Assembly (NCBI RefSeq): GCF_001747085.1
Contig: NZ_MDJD01000007.1
Span: 186,001-250,000 of the forward strand
Length of the DNA stretch: 64,000 bases
Direction of reading: 5' to 3'
Source of the DNA: Flavivirga aquatica
Lineage (GTDB): Bacteria; Bacteroidota; Bacteroidia; Flavobacteriales; Flavobacteriaceae
Shown: positions 34,164 to 41,640 of the stretch, one piece after another
How positions within the stretch are numbered: position 1 is the stretch's first letter
Layout: each line of letters opens with the position of its first letter
Notes under the pieces: model-generated
Database searches by the model: none
What the model saw: only the letters and a program-made list of their open reading frames with translations
Told to the model about the DNA's origin: nothing
Made by a program: the position numbers and the translations under genes

Positions 34164-35951
34164 ATGTCTTTTAGTTCTAAAAGCCTACTACGTAAATTTT
34201 TAATCTGGAAATATAAACATATTTCAGAACGTCAATTTGTATATATATTTAGTGTTTTAGTTGGGTTTTTAGCAGGAATGGGAACTGTTGCGCTTAAAAA
34301 CCTAATACACTATATTAGACTCCTTTTTGAATTAAGCCTTTTTAAGAATTCTCAAAATTCTATATACTTTATATTTCCTATAATAGGACTTCTACTTGTA
34401 TATATTATAAAACAAACTTGGTTAAAAAAACATATTGGGCATGGTATTTCGTCAACCTTATATGCTATTTCAAAGTTGAATGGAATTATTCCTCGATACA
34501 ACATTTATGCTGCTTTAATTACTGCACCGTTAACTGTTGGTTTTGGAGGTTCGGTTGGGTTGCAGGGCCCTGCTGTTAGTTTAGGGTCTGCTTTAGGTTC
34601 TAATGCAGCGCGTTTATTCCATATGAATACCAAAACAAGAATGCTTTTAATAGGTTGTGCTGCTGCTGGCGCTATGGCATCGATGTTTAAAGCGCCTATT
34701 GCTGCTATTATTTTTGCTGTTGAAATATTTAGTCTAGACATCGCTTTCACCTCATTAATACCTCTTTTATTAGCTTCTGTATCTGCTGTAGTAACGTCTT
34801 ACATGTTTTTAGGAACCGATGTATTATTACGATTTGAATTAACCGATAAATTTGAAGTTAATGACATCTTATTTTTTGCACTTCTCGGTCTTGTTACTGG
34901 TTTAGCATCGGTCTATTTTTCAAAAGTATTTTTTGGTATTACCAACTTTTTCAAAAAATTTAAAAGTCGAGCTAAGCGTCTTTTAATTGGAGGTATTACT
35001 ATTGGTAGTATGCTCTATTTTATTCCGCCCTTATATGGTGAAGGTTATGGTATCATGAATAACCTACTAAAAGGAGACCATATATCGGCTATTGGTGTGA
35101 CACCTTTTAATTTAGATTTATCTAATATCTGGATAGTTATTAGTTTACTACTAGGTATTTCTGTATTTAAAGCCATAGCTATGACAACCACCTTTGGTGC
35201 TGGCGGTGTTGGTGGTGTATTCATTCCTACACTCGTTATGGGAAGCGCATTAGGGAACTCATTTGCTAAAATTATCAATAATATTGGTTTAGATTTTCAT
35301 GTATCAGAATCCAATTTCACGCTTATTGGTATGACAGGCTTAATGGCTGGTGTTCTTCACGCGCCACTAACAGCTATTTTCCTTATTGCTGAAATAACAG
35401 GTGGCTATGAATTATTTGTGCCTTTAATGATCGTTTCTGCTATTTCATTTGCTATTACAAAATACTATGTATCTCATTCCATTTACACTCTTAAACTTGC
35501 TGAACGTGGTGAACTCATGACGCATGACAAAGACCAAAATGTACTTATGGTTTTAGATATTGATAAGGTTATTGAAACTAATTTTATTATATTAAAACCA
35601 AATATGAAACTTGGTAATATTTTAAAAGAAGCTGTTGCTAAATCTTCAAGAAATCATTTTCCTGTGGTTAACGATGATCATGAATTTTTAGGAGTTATTC
35701 GTTTAGATGATGTGAGGCATATTATGTTCAATTCAGATTTATACGATAAAGTAGAAGCATCTAGTCTTATGCATGCTGATGCTGGTATTATTGATTATTA
35801 TGAAGATTCTATGAACGATATCATGAATAAGTTTAAAAGCAGTGGTGCATGGAATTTACCTGTTATAAAAAACGGAAAATATTATGGCTATATTTCAAAA
35901 TCGAAACTATTAACTGCTTACAGGCAACAACTTATTAACTTTACAAAATAG
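34164..35951 (+). CDS. ClC-family chloride channel/transporter with C-terminal CBS pair, 595 aa
   Basis: Inner-membrane ClC protein: about ten membrane segments, selectivity motifs GGSVGLQGPAVS (128-139, equivalent of GREGP) and FGAGGVGGVFIPTLVMG, then two CBS domains in the last ~130 residues (KPNMKLGNILKEAVAKSSRNHFPVVNDDHEFLG; SSLMHADAGIIDYYEDSM). The gating glutamate of GREGP is replaced by Gln134 (codon 34563-34565), and the internal proton glutamate position after FAVE-IFS appears to be Ile rather than Glu. By comparison with E. coli ClC-ec1 this suggests a passive channel or altered coupling; that is inference. The small membrane gene at 35987 follows by 35 bases. Confidence 0.93.
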   Translation: MSFSSKSLLRKFLIWKYKHISERQFVYIFSVLVGFLAGMGTVALKNLIHYIRLLFELSLFKNSQNSIYFIFPIIGLLLVYIIKQTWLKKHIGHGISSTLYAISKLNGIIPRYNIYAALITAPLTVGFGGSVGLQGPAVSLGSALGSNAARLFHMNTKTRMLLIGCAAAGAMASMFKAPIAAIIFAVEIFSLDIAFTSLIPLLLASVSAVVTSYMFLGTDVLLRFELTDKFEVNDILFFALLGLVTGLASVYFSKVFFGITNFFKKFKSRAKRLLIGGITIGSMLYFIPPLYGEGYGIMNNLLKGDHISAIGVTPFNLDLSNIWIVISLLLGISVFKAIAMTTTFGAGGVGGVFIPTLVMGSALGNSFAKIINNIGLDFHVSESNFTLIGMTGLMAGVLHAPLTAIFLIAEITGGYELFVPLMIVSAISFAITKYYVSHSIYTLKLAERGELMTHDKDQNVLMVLDIDKVIETNFIILKPNMKLGNILKEAVAKSSRNHFPVVNDDHEFLGVIRLDDVRHIMFNSDLYDKVEASSLMHADAGIIDYYEDSMNDIMNKFKSSGAWNLPVIKNGKYYGYISKSKLLTAYRQQLINFTK

Positions 35952-35986
35952 AGTCTTAGAGTAGACTACCATTTTTATTACTTATT

Positions 35987-36217
35987 ATGAAATACATTAT
36001 TTTAATTTTAACCATCGCAGCATTTAGCAGCATTATTATAGGATTTGTTGCAGATCTAGAATATGCTCAAAAACTTATTGGCTTTGGTGTTGTTGGTCTT
36101 TTTTTAATTGTATTTCCTTTATTTTCATACTATCGTTGGAAAGAGAAAAACGTACAAGACTATATGCTTACTAAAGAGAATCTAGATAAAATGCGTGAGC
36201 GAGAGAATAACAAATAA
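35987..36217 (+). CDS. Small two-helix membrane protein, 76 aa
   Basis: Two hydrophobic segments (YIILILTIAAFSSIIIGFVA and LIGFGVVGLFLIVFPLFSYY) followed by a charged tail WKEKNVQDYMLTKENLDKMRERENNK. No known domain. It lies 35 bases after the ClC gene on the same strand and is probably co-transcribed; an accessory role is possible but not shown. Confidence 0.7.
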   Translation: MKYIILILTIAAFSSIIIGFVADLEYAQKLIGFGVVGLFLIVFPLFSYYRWKEKNVQDYMLTKENLDKMRERENNK

Positions 36218-36399
36218 ACATATTTATTGTTTTGGTATAATCTTTTTGAAACAAAATTGAAGGCTAGATTCAATAAAAAGGATAATTTAAACATACCTTA
36301 TACCTGTTTTAACTAATGGACATGCGAAATCCTTCAAAAAACTTTAAAAAGATACATTTCTTAAACTAAATTTGAAACTTAAACGTGTTAGTGTATAAA

Positions 36400-36711
36400 C
36401 TATTTTCTTTCAAAATATCGATTTAAACTCTCATCGATTTTTGCTTGTAAAGAATTAATATCGACCCCTGATTTTCTAAAAATAGTAATATTTTCCTTTA
36501 CTCGATTGCGCTCTACACTTTTTCTTATTTCAATAAGTTCTATATCACTAAAGCTCTCTAAATAACTCTTAATCTCCTCATCTAAAGACTCATCACTCAA
36601 AAAAATCTTGATTGTTTGTTGAGTTGGAGAATTTCTAATTTCAGATCTAAATGGTAACATAAATACTAATTTTAATTTGATCTTAAAGACACTTAATTTA
36701 TCTATCTCCAT
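36400..36711 (-). CDS. Hypothetical protein, 103 aa
   Basis: A soluble charged protein, first part beta-like (KLKLVFMLPFRSEIRNSP), second part helical (DEEIKSYLESFSDIELIEIRKSVERNRVKENITIF...LQAKIDESLNRYFERK). A second Met at residue 18 (MLPFRSE) is an alternative start. No family recognised and no conserved neighbour; it stands alone in an AT-rich accessory gap with a REP-like hairpin and a gene fragment upstream. Confidence 0.5.
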   Translation of the reverse strand: MEIDKLSVFKIKLKLVFMLPFRSEIRNSPTQQTIKIFLSDESLDEEIKSYLESFSDIELIEIRKSVERNRVKENITIFRKSGVDINSLQAKIDESLNRYFERK

Positions 36712-36839
36712 AAAGATAGCATTTTTTTAAATTAAAATGAACAAAAAAAGCCTATTAGAAGACTTAATTCTAAAAGAAACTTGCTAGAAGCAATTATAAT
36801 GACTACTTAAATTTTTTTAGTACGAGACGCTCGTTAACG

Positions 36840-36860
36840 CTACCAGTTGCAAACTGGTAG
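36840..36860. repeat. REP-like palindrome
   Basis: CTACCAGTT-GCA-AACTGGTAG is a perfect 9-bp stem, markedly GC-richer than its surroundings, next to GAGACGCTCG. It is not followed by T's, so it is unlike a terminator; an interspersed repeat is the best guess. Only one full copy is seen in this window. Confidence 0.35.
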
Positions 36861-36973
36861 TAGCACAAGCACTATACTAGAGTGGGGAAATAGTATATCT
36901 ATAATTTAATATTTTTTATAAAGCAAGGGCATCCAAATAGATCTAACTATTAGAAAATTCATATTGAATACTA

Positions 36974-37114
36974 TCATTTTTTATTGTAAATATATATATA
37001 ATCATTATCATCTCGATACCCAAAAAAAGAATTATTGTTTTTAGCATAAAAATTTATATGACCTGTATGTACAGTTTGCCCATAAATTACATATATCAGT
37101 TCACTACTGTCCAC
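36974..37114 (-). pseudogene. Possible 46-codon gene remnant
   Basis: From a GTG at 37114 the minus strand reads VDSSELIYVIYGQTVHTGHI... to ...NDYIYIYNKK, a protein-like composition with a stop just upstream and no ATG. It may be the C-terminal end of a lost gene or a chance frame. Confidence 0.25.
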
Positions 37115-37196
37115 TTATACTATTTTTTATCTCAAACTTATATTACAATTTGTGTCATAGTCTACAATAAATTAATATATCTATAAAAAATACCTT

Positions 37197-38966
37197 TTAA
37201 ACAATTTCCATCTTCTTCAATAAAAAAGATGCATTCATGTTTTGACAAATACCTGATTTTAAAGTATAATCAAAGTGAAGTTCATCATTAATAATTTCGG
37301 CGTCAAAATAGTAATTTTTTACATCATCAAGTTCTTGCTCTATTTCACATAAACTTAAATCGTGTGTAGCTATTATACCTGTGGCATTTGAAGCCACTAA
37401 TTTCTCCACAAATTTTCTTGAGCCAATAGCCTTGTCTGTACTATTTGTTCCTTTTAAAATCTCATCTAAAACAATAAAATAAGGTTCTCTTTGAATAGCA
37501 TCCATGATATACTTTAAGCGTGTTAATTCTGAAAAGAAGTATGAACTATCATCTGCTAAGGAATCTGATGTTCTCATACTTGTAATTAATTTTACTGGAG
37601 AATATTTACTTGTCTTAGCACAAATAGGCAAACCTACATTTGCCATAACGATGTGTAAAGATATGGTTCTTAAAAAAGTACTTTTACCTGCCATATTCGC
37701 ACCTGTAACAATAAAAAATTGTTCTTTTTCAAGAACTAAATCACTATCAACTCGTTTAACTTTATTTAATAAAGGATGCCCTAAATCTATGGCATTAATT
37801 ACAGCTCCTTTTTCTTCTATTTCTGGAAAAACAAATTCTGGGTGATTATAAGTAAAATTCCCTAATGAATTATAAGCGTCAAAAAATGATACAACTTCAA
37901 ACCAATCGGAGACCTTATCTGCATGCTGAGAAATCCATTGCTCAATATGGTAACTATGTTTTATATCTGATAACAAAAGACCATTTCCAAAAATGGCAGA
38001 TATTATATTATTTCTATGATCTAAAGCATCTAATGATTTTGAAAACGCTTTAAAAACAGCAGATGCTTTCATATTATTAGATTGTATTTGCTGCTGTTTC
38101 TGCTTAAGTAATTCTGAGGAAAACACCTCTTCCTCTATTAAATCTAATAGTAATGCATATTGCCTAAAAGTTTCTTTTACTTTATCTGTATTTGAAGCTA
38201 GTACATTTATTTTTTTAAGATAGCGCCCTGTAACTCCTAATCCAGCAAATAAAAAGTATCCGATAATTGACGCGCTAATTATTTTTAAAAAGGTTAACAC
38301 TATTAAAGCTATAGAATTTACCATAAACACTATAGGTAACCATGACATTACTTTTGGTAAAAACAATTGATAATCTTTCAACCATTTAATAATGCTTTTT
38401 GCTGAAGTTTCTACCTCCACGAAACTAGATGTTGCTGTATAATGTTGCCTCCATTTAGGCTTGGTAGATAATTCTTTTATAGCTTCCTGTCGCTGTACAA
38501 TGTCATCAATATTATTTGCTTTTAAGGCATCTGCTAATTTTTGAGTACCTTCATTAATAGTAGTTCTATTTATAAATTGAAAAAATGAACCTCGACCAAA
38601 CAAATCTATATCTACACTATAAAAATGATTGGGGTCTTGAAATTGCAAACCTTCTGCTCTACTATAAAAATCACCCGAAGCTATTTTAATTTCTTCTTCG
38701 TTAATTTCAACTAAAGCCTTATTTAAATTTCGTTGCCTTTTAATATCTGTATACTTAGATAATAATACAATGAAAACAATAATACCCGAAACACCTATAA
38801 AAGTAGCAATCTGCCATTGTTGATATGTCATATAAATACCAAACCCAGTAATTAAAAACACAAGTAATCTATAAGTACTTAAAAGTGTCATTTTTTTGTA
38901 CAGCTTTTGTACTTCTGCTTGATAAATTTCTAATTGTTTTTTATAGTATGATAACGGATTTTCCAT
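37197..38966 (-). CDS. MutS-like ABC ATPase (MutS core/ATPase family), ~589 aa
   Basis: The C-terminal MutS ATPase has the Walker A loop TGANMAGKSTFLRT, the Walker B/signature DEILKGTNSTDK and the His-loop ATHDLSL. The N-terminal part has two or three membrane-like hydrophobic stretches (LLVFLITGFGIYMTY; FIGVSGIIVFIVLL; IVFMVNSIALIVLTF) and lacks the mismatch-binding domain of MutS1 and the Smr domain of MutS2. It is the Bacteroidota membrane-associated MutS-like family of unclear role. The start at 38966 (MENPLSYYKK) is chosen because the only earlier in-frame start is a TTG at 38996 inside the T-tract of the upstream terminator. Confidence 0.82.
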   Translation of the reverse strand: MENPLSYYKKQLEIYQAEVQKLYKKMTLLSTYRLLVFLITGFGIYMTYQQWQIATFIGVSGIIVFIVLLSKYTDIKRQRNLNKALVEINEEEIKIASGDFYSRAEGLQFQDPNHFYSVDIDLFGRGSFFQFINRTTINEGTQKLADALKANNIDDIVQRQEAIKELSTKPKWRQHYTATSSFVEVETSAKSIIKWLKDYQLFLPKVMSWLPIVFMVNSIALIVLTFLKIISASIIGYFLFAGLGVTGRYLKKINVLASNTDKVKETFRQYALLLDLIEEEVFSSELLKQKQQQIQSNNMKASAVFKAFSKSLDALDHRNNIISAIFGNGLLLSDIKHSYHIEQWISQHADKVSDWFEVVSFFDAYNSLGNFTYNHPEFVFPEIEEKGAVINAIDLGHPLLNKVKRVDSDLVLEKEQFFIVTGANMAGKSTFLRTISLHIVMANVGLPICAKTSKYSPVKLITSMRTSDSLADDSSYFFSELTRLKYIMDAIQREPYFIVLDEILKGTNSTDKAIGSRKFVEKLVASNATGIIATHDLSLCEIEQELDDVKNYYFDAEIINDELHFDYTLKSGICQNMNASFLLKKMEIV

Positions 38967-38994
38967 GCTTAATTTTAATAGAATGTAAAGAAAC

Positions 38995-39020
38995 AAAAAA
39001 GCCCTGAAAAATTTCAGAGC
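38995..39020 (-). terminator. Intrinsic terminator of the YugP-type protease gene
   Basis: On the minus strand GCTCTGAAA/TTTCAGGGC (39001-39020) is followed by six T's. It separates the metallopeptidase gene from the MutS-like gene. Confidence 0.8.
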
Positions 39021-39049
39021 TTTTTGAATTGTATTTTATTTTACAGGGA

Positions 39050-39745
39050 TTAATCTCTTCCTCCAAATACTTGAAATGCCCAATAAACTAATGATGCTAA
39101 TGCTCCAATGGCAGCTACTAAATATGTTCTTGCAGCCCATTTTAAAGCATCTTCAGAACCTTTATATTCTTCTTGCGACACCATATTTTTATTTTTCAAC
39201 CATGCTAACGCTCGGTTACTTGCATCATATTCTACAGGTAATGTAATAAAACTAAATAAAGTAGCGAACCCCATCATCACTAAACCAGCAACGGCTATCC
39301 AATATCCCAATCCTAAACCTGCTGCTGCTCCCAACATAAGGCCTCCAATAACTACCCATTGAGACATGCCTGATGTTACGCTAACAACTGGTACTAACGT
39401 AGAACGCATTTGTAGCCAACTGTAAGCTTGTGCGTGTTGTACTGCATGCCCACATTCATGAGCTGCAACTGCTGCTGCTGCTGCATTTCTCTGACTATAA
39501 ACAGCTTCACTTAAATTAACTGTTTTATTTTTAGGGTTATAATGGTCTGTTAAACGACCTGGTGTAGAAATAACTTCTACATCTGTAATCCCATGATCTG
39601 CTAACATTTTTTCTGCAATCTCTGCACCACTCATGCCATTACGCAATTGTACTTTAGAATACTTAGCAAACTTTTTCTTTAACTGACTGCTTACTAACCA
39701 ACTTATAAGTGCTATAGCTCCTAATAGTATATAATATTGTAACAT
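39050..39745 (-). CDS. YugP-type membrane zinc metallopeptidase, 231 aa
   Basis: Zinc-binding motif HECGH (96-100) inside AAVAAHECGHAVQH, a Glu further on as third-ligand candidate (LPVEYDASNRA), and four hydrophobic segments (1-19, 125-145, 147-170, 210-226). Family and length fit DUF/peptidase YugP. Located in the inner membrane. Substrate unknown. It is transcribed alone; the ald gene upstream ends 90 bases before its start codon, and its own terminator follows. Confidence 0.88.
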   Translation of the reverse strand: MLQYYILLGAIALISWLVSSQLKKKFAKYSKVQLRNGMSGAEIAEKMLADHGITDVEVISTPGRLTDHYNPKNKTVNLSEAVYSQRNAAAAAVAAHECGHAVQHAQAYSWLQMRSTLVPVVSVTSGMSQWVVIGGLMLGAAAGLGLGYWIAVAGLVMMGFATLFSFITLPVEYDASNRALAWLKNKNMVSQEEYKGSEDALKWAARTYLVAAIGALASLVYWAFQVFGGRD

Positions 39746-39835
39746 TGTTTCTTTTTTTAGATTAAATTTCTACATTAAAGATAACAAAAATAACGCCAAT
39801 TATAAATAAATGTAAGTTTGTCAGCTCTTAATAAA

Positions 39836-40936
39836 CTATGATGTTACAAATTCTAAATCAAAAGCCTCTGCTATTTCTTTATAAACAATTTCTCCTTTTA
39901 CAATATTTAAACCCTTTTCTAAGGCTTTATTGTTTTGGCAAGCTTTTTCCCAACCTTCATTTGCTAATTTAACAACATAAGGCAATGTTACGTTTGTTAA
40001 CGCTACCGTAGATGTATAAGGCACTGCCCCTGGCATATTAGCTACACTGTAATGTACTATATCATCAATAATATATGTTGGATCTTCATGTGTTGTTGGT
40101 TTTGTCGTTTCAAAACATCCACCTTGATCTACAGCAACATCTACAATTACTGTTCCTGGTCGCATCTCTTTCAACATTTCTTTAGTTATTAATTTTGGTG
40201 CTTTTGCTCCCTTTAATAACACACCTCCAATAACTAAATCTGATTCCTTGATATGTTTTCTAATATTGTATTCATTAGAAAATTCTGTTATTACATTTTT
40301 AGACATTACATCATTAATATAACGTAATTGTTTCATATTAATATCTAAAATAGTTACAATAGCTCCTAAACCCGCTGCCATTTTAGCTGCTTGTACACCT
40401 ACTACTCCGCCTCCTAAAACAAGTACTCTACCCGGAGGAACTCCTGGTACTCCTCCTAACAAAACACCTCTTCCTTTTACTGGTTTTTCTAGATATTTAG
40501 CACCTTGTTGAATAGACATTCTTCCTGCTACCTCAGACATTGGTACTAATAGCGGCAACGAACCATCTATATCTTCTACCGTTTCGTAAGCTATACAAAT
40601 AGCATTACTATTAATCATTGCTTTGGTAAGTACCTCACTAGACGCAAAGTGAAAATACGTAAACACAACTTGATTTGGCTTAATCAAGCTATATTCTTCT
40701 TCAATAGGTTCTTTTACCTTAATGATCATTTCTGCTACTTCATAAACGTCTTGAATAGTATCAAGAATAATTGCACCAGCATCTATATAATCTTTATCCA
40801 AAAAACCGCTACCAAAACCAGCATTTTTCTGTACAAAAACAGTATGATCTCTTTTAGTAAGTTCAAAAACACCAGATGGTGTCATCCCTACTCTGTTTTC
40901 GTTATTTTTTATTTCAATAGGAACTCCAATTTTCAT
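39836..40936 (-). CDS. ald: Alanine dehydrogenase, 366 aa
   Basis: NAD-dependent interconversion of L-alanine and pyruvate plus ammonia. N-terminal signature MKIGVPIEIKNNENRVGMTP with the catalytic Lys region, the Rossmann loop VLGGGVVGVQAAKMAAGLGA (about 172-191), and the active-site stretch IVDVAVDQGGCFETTKPT. Length slightly below the 370-378 norm but no domain missing. Monocistronic by spacing. The start is the first Met of the signature. Confidence 0.95.
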   Translation of the reverse strand: MKIGVPIEIKNNENRVGMTPSGVFELTKRDHTVFVQKNAGFGSGFLDKDYIDAGAIILDTIQDVYEVAEMIIKVKEPIEEEYSLIKPNQVVFTYFHFASSEVLTKAMINSNAICIAYETVEDIDGSLPLLVPMSEVAGRMSIQQGAKYLEKPVKGRGVLLGGVPGVPPGRVLVLGGGVVGVQAAKMAAGLGAIVTILDINMKQLRYINDVMSKNVITEFSNEYNIRKHIKESDLVIGGVLLKGAKAPKLITKEMLKEMRPGTVIVDVAVDQGGCFETTKPTTHEDPTYIIDDIVHYSVANMPGAVPYTSTVALTNVTLPYVVKLANEGWEKACQNNKALEKGLNIVKGEIVYKEIAEAFDLEFVTS

Positions 40937-41145
40937 AAATTAAAATGTATTAATTGTGGAAATATTGGCGAAATTAAAATAATATTTTTAAATATTCTAA
41001 GTGATTTACTGATTTAGATGATTTTTTTTCATCAAATTGTGTTAAACAATAGTTAATACATAATTTCTATCTGTTTTATAGGAATAAGAAAAGAAGGATA
41101 AATCCTATAATAATGAACGATTTAAGTACCTTTTCGAATAATTCA

Positions 41146-41409
41146 CTATTTACTTTTGGTATATTTAAACTTAAAGTAAATTAATAAAAAGAAAGATATT
41201 ACTGTAATACTATTGGCAAAAATCATAGAAGGGCTATCTTTTAAAAAACCATAAACCAACCATATTAAAACACCAATAAAAAACAAAATAAGCATAGGTA
41301 AAGAAAGACCAGAGACATCTTTCGTTTTCCATGTTTGATATACTTGAGGCAAAAAAGCTGCTGTTGTTAAAAAAGCTGCTATAAAGCCTATAATTTCTAT
41401 ATAATTCAT
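41146..41409 (-). CDS. SemiSWEET sugar transporter, 87 aa
   Basis: A single three-helix PQ-loop unit: helix 1 contains FLPQVYQTWKTK with Pro21-Gln22, followed by GLSLPMLILFFIGVLIWLVYGF and a third helix FANSITVISFFLLIYFKF. That is the complete SemiSWEET layout, which functions as a homodimer moving sugars across the inner membrane. Asn in the third helix (ANSITV) fits the sugar-site position. Stands ~230 bases downstream of leuS with a hairpin between. Confidence 0.9.
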   Translation of the reverse strand: MNYIEIIGFIAAFLTTAAFLPQVYQTWKTKDVSGLSLPMLILFFIGVLIWLVYGFLKDSPSMIFANSITVISFFLLIYFKFKYTKSK

Positions 41410-41501
41410 TTAATAATTTTTTAAAATAGTCTAACTTCTTGTTGAAACTAGAATTTTTGGCATCGTTGAAATATAACCAAGTCGTTATTTAACAAGTCAA
41501 A

Positions 41502-41526
41502 GACACCACATAATATATGTGATGCC
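41502..41526 (-). terminator. Probable terminator downstream of leuS
   Basis: On the minus strand GGCATCACAT pairs fully with ATGTGGTGTC (two G.T pairs), followed by TTTGA. The T-tract is short, so termination may be partial. Confidence 0.5.
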
Positions 41527-41640
41527 TCAACTGAATTCTTATTTTAACAGATTCTTTTTACTAATAGTAGTAGCTTTAAGCATACTTCGACTACGCTTAG
41601 CAGAGAGACACTATTAAGTAATAAACTATGTATTATAATG

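Larger units (their letters stand above)
36712..37196. other. 485-base gap with REP-like hairpin and ORF remnant
   Basis: No full gene. It contains the hairpin at 36840-36860 embedded in TACGAGACGCTCGTTAACG and a 46-codon minus-strand frame at 36974-37114. The rest is AT-rich without recognisable signals. The mix looks like a decayed accessory spot. Confidence 0.5.

Noticed and set aside
38967-38996. Longer MutS-like start
   Set aside because: The only codon is TTG within the T-tract of the preceding terminator.
41015-41035. GATGA...TCATC in front of ald as a further Crp/Fnr site
   Set aside because: Half-site spacing is 7, not 6, and no -7 box lies at the 29.5-bp position.
41565-41615. CTTCGACTACGCTTAGC motif after leuS
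   Set aside because: It resembles common flavobacterial intergenic repeat debris; a single copy gives no support for a defined element.
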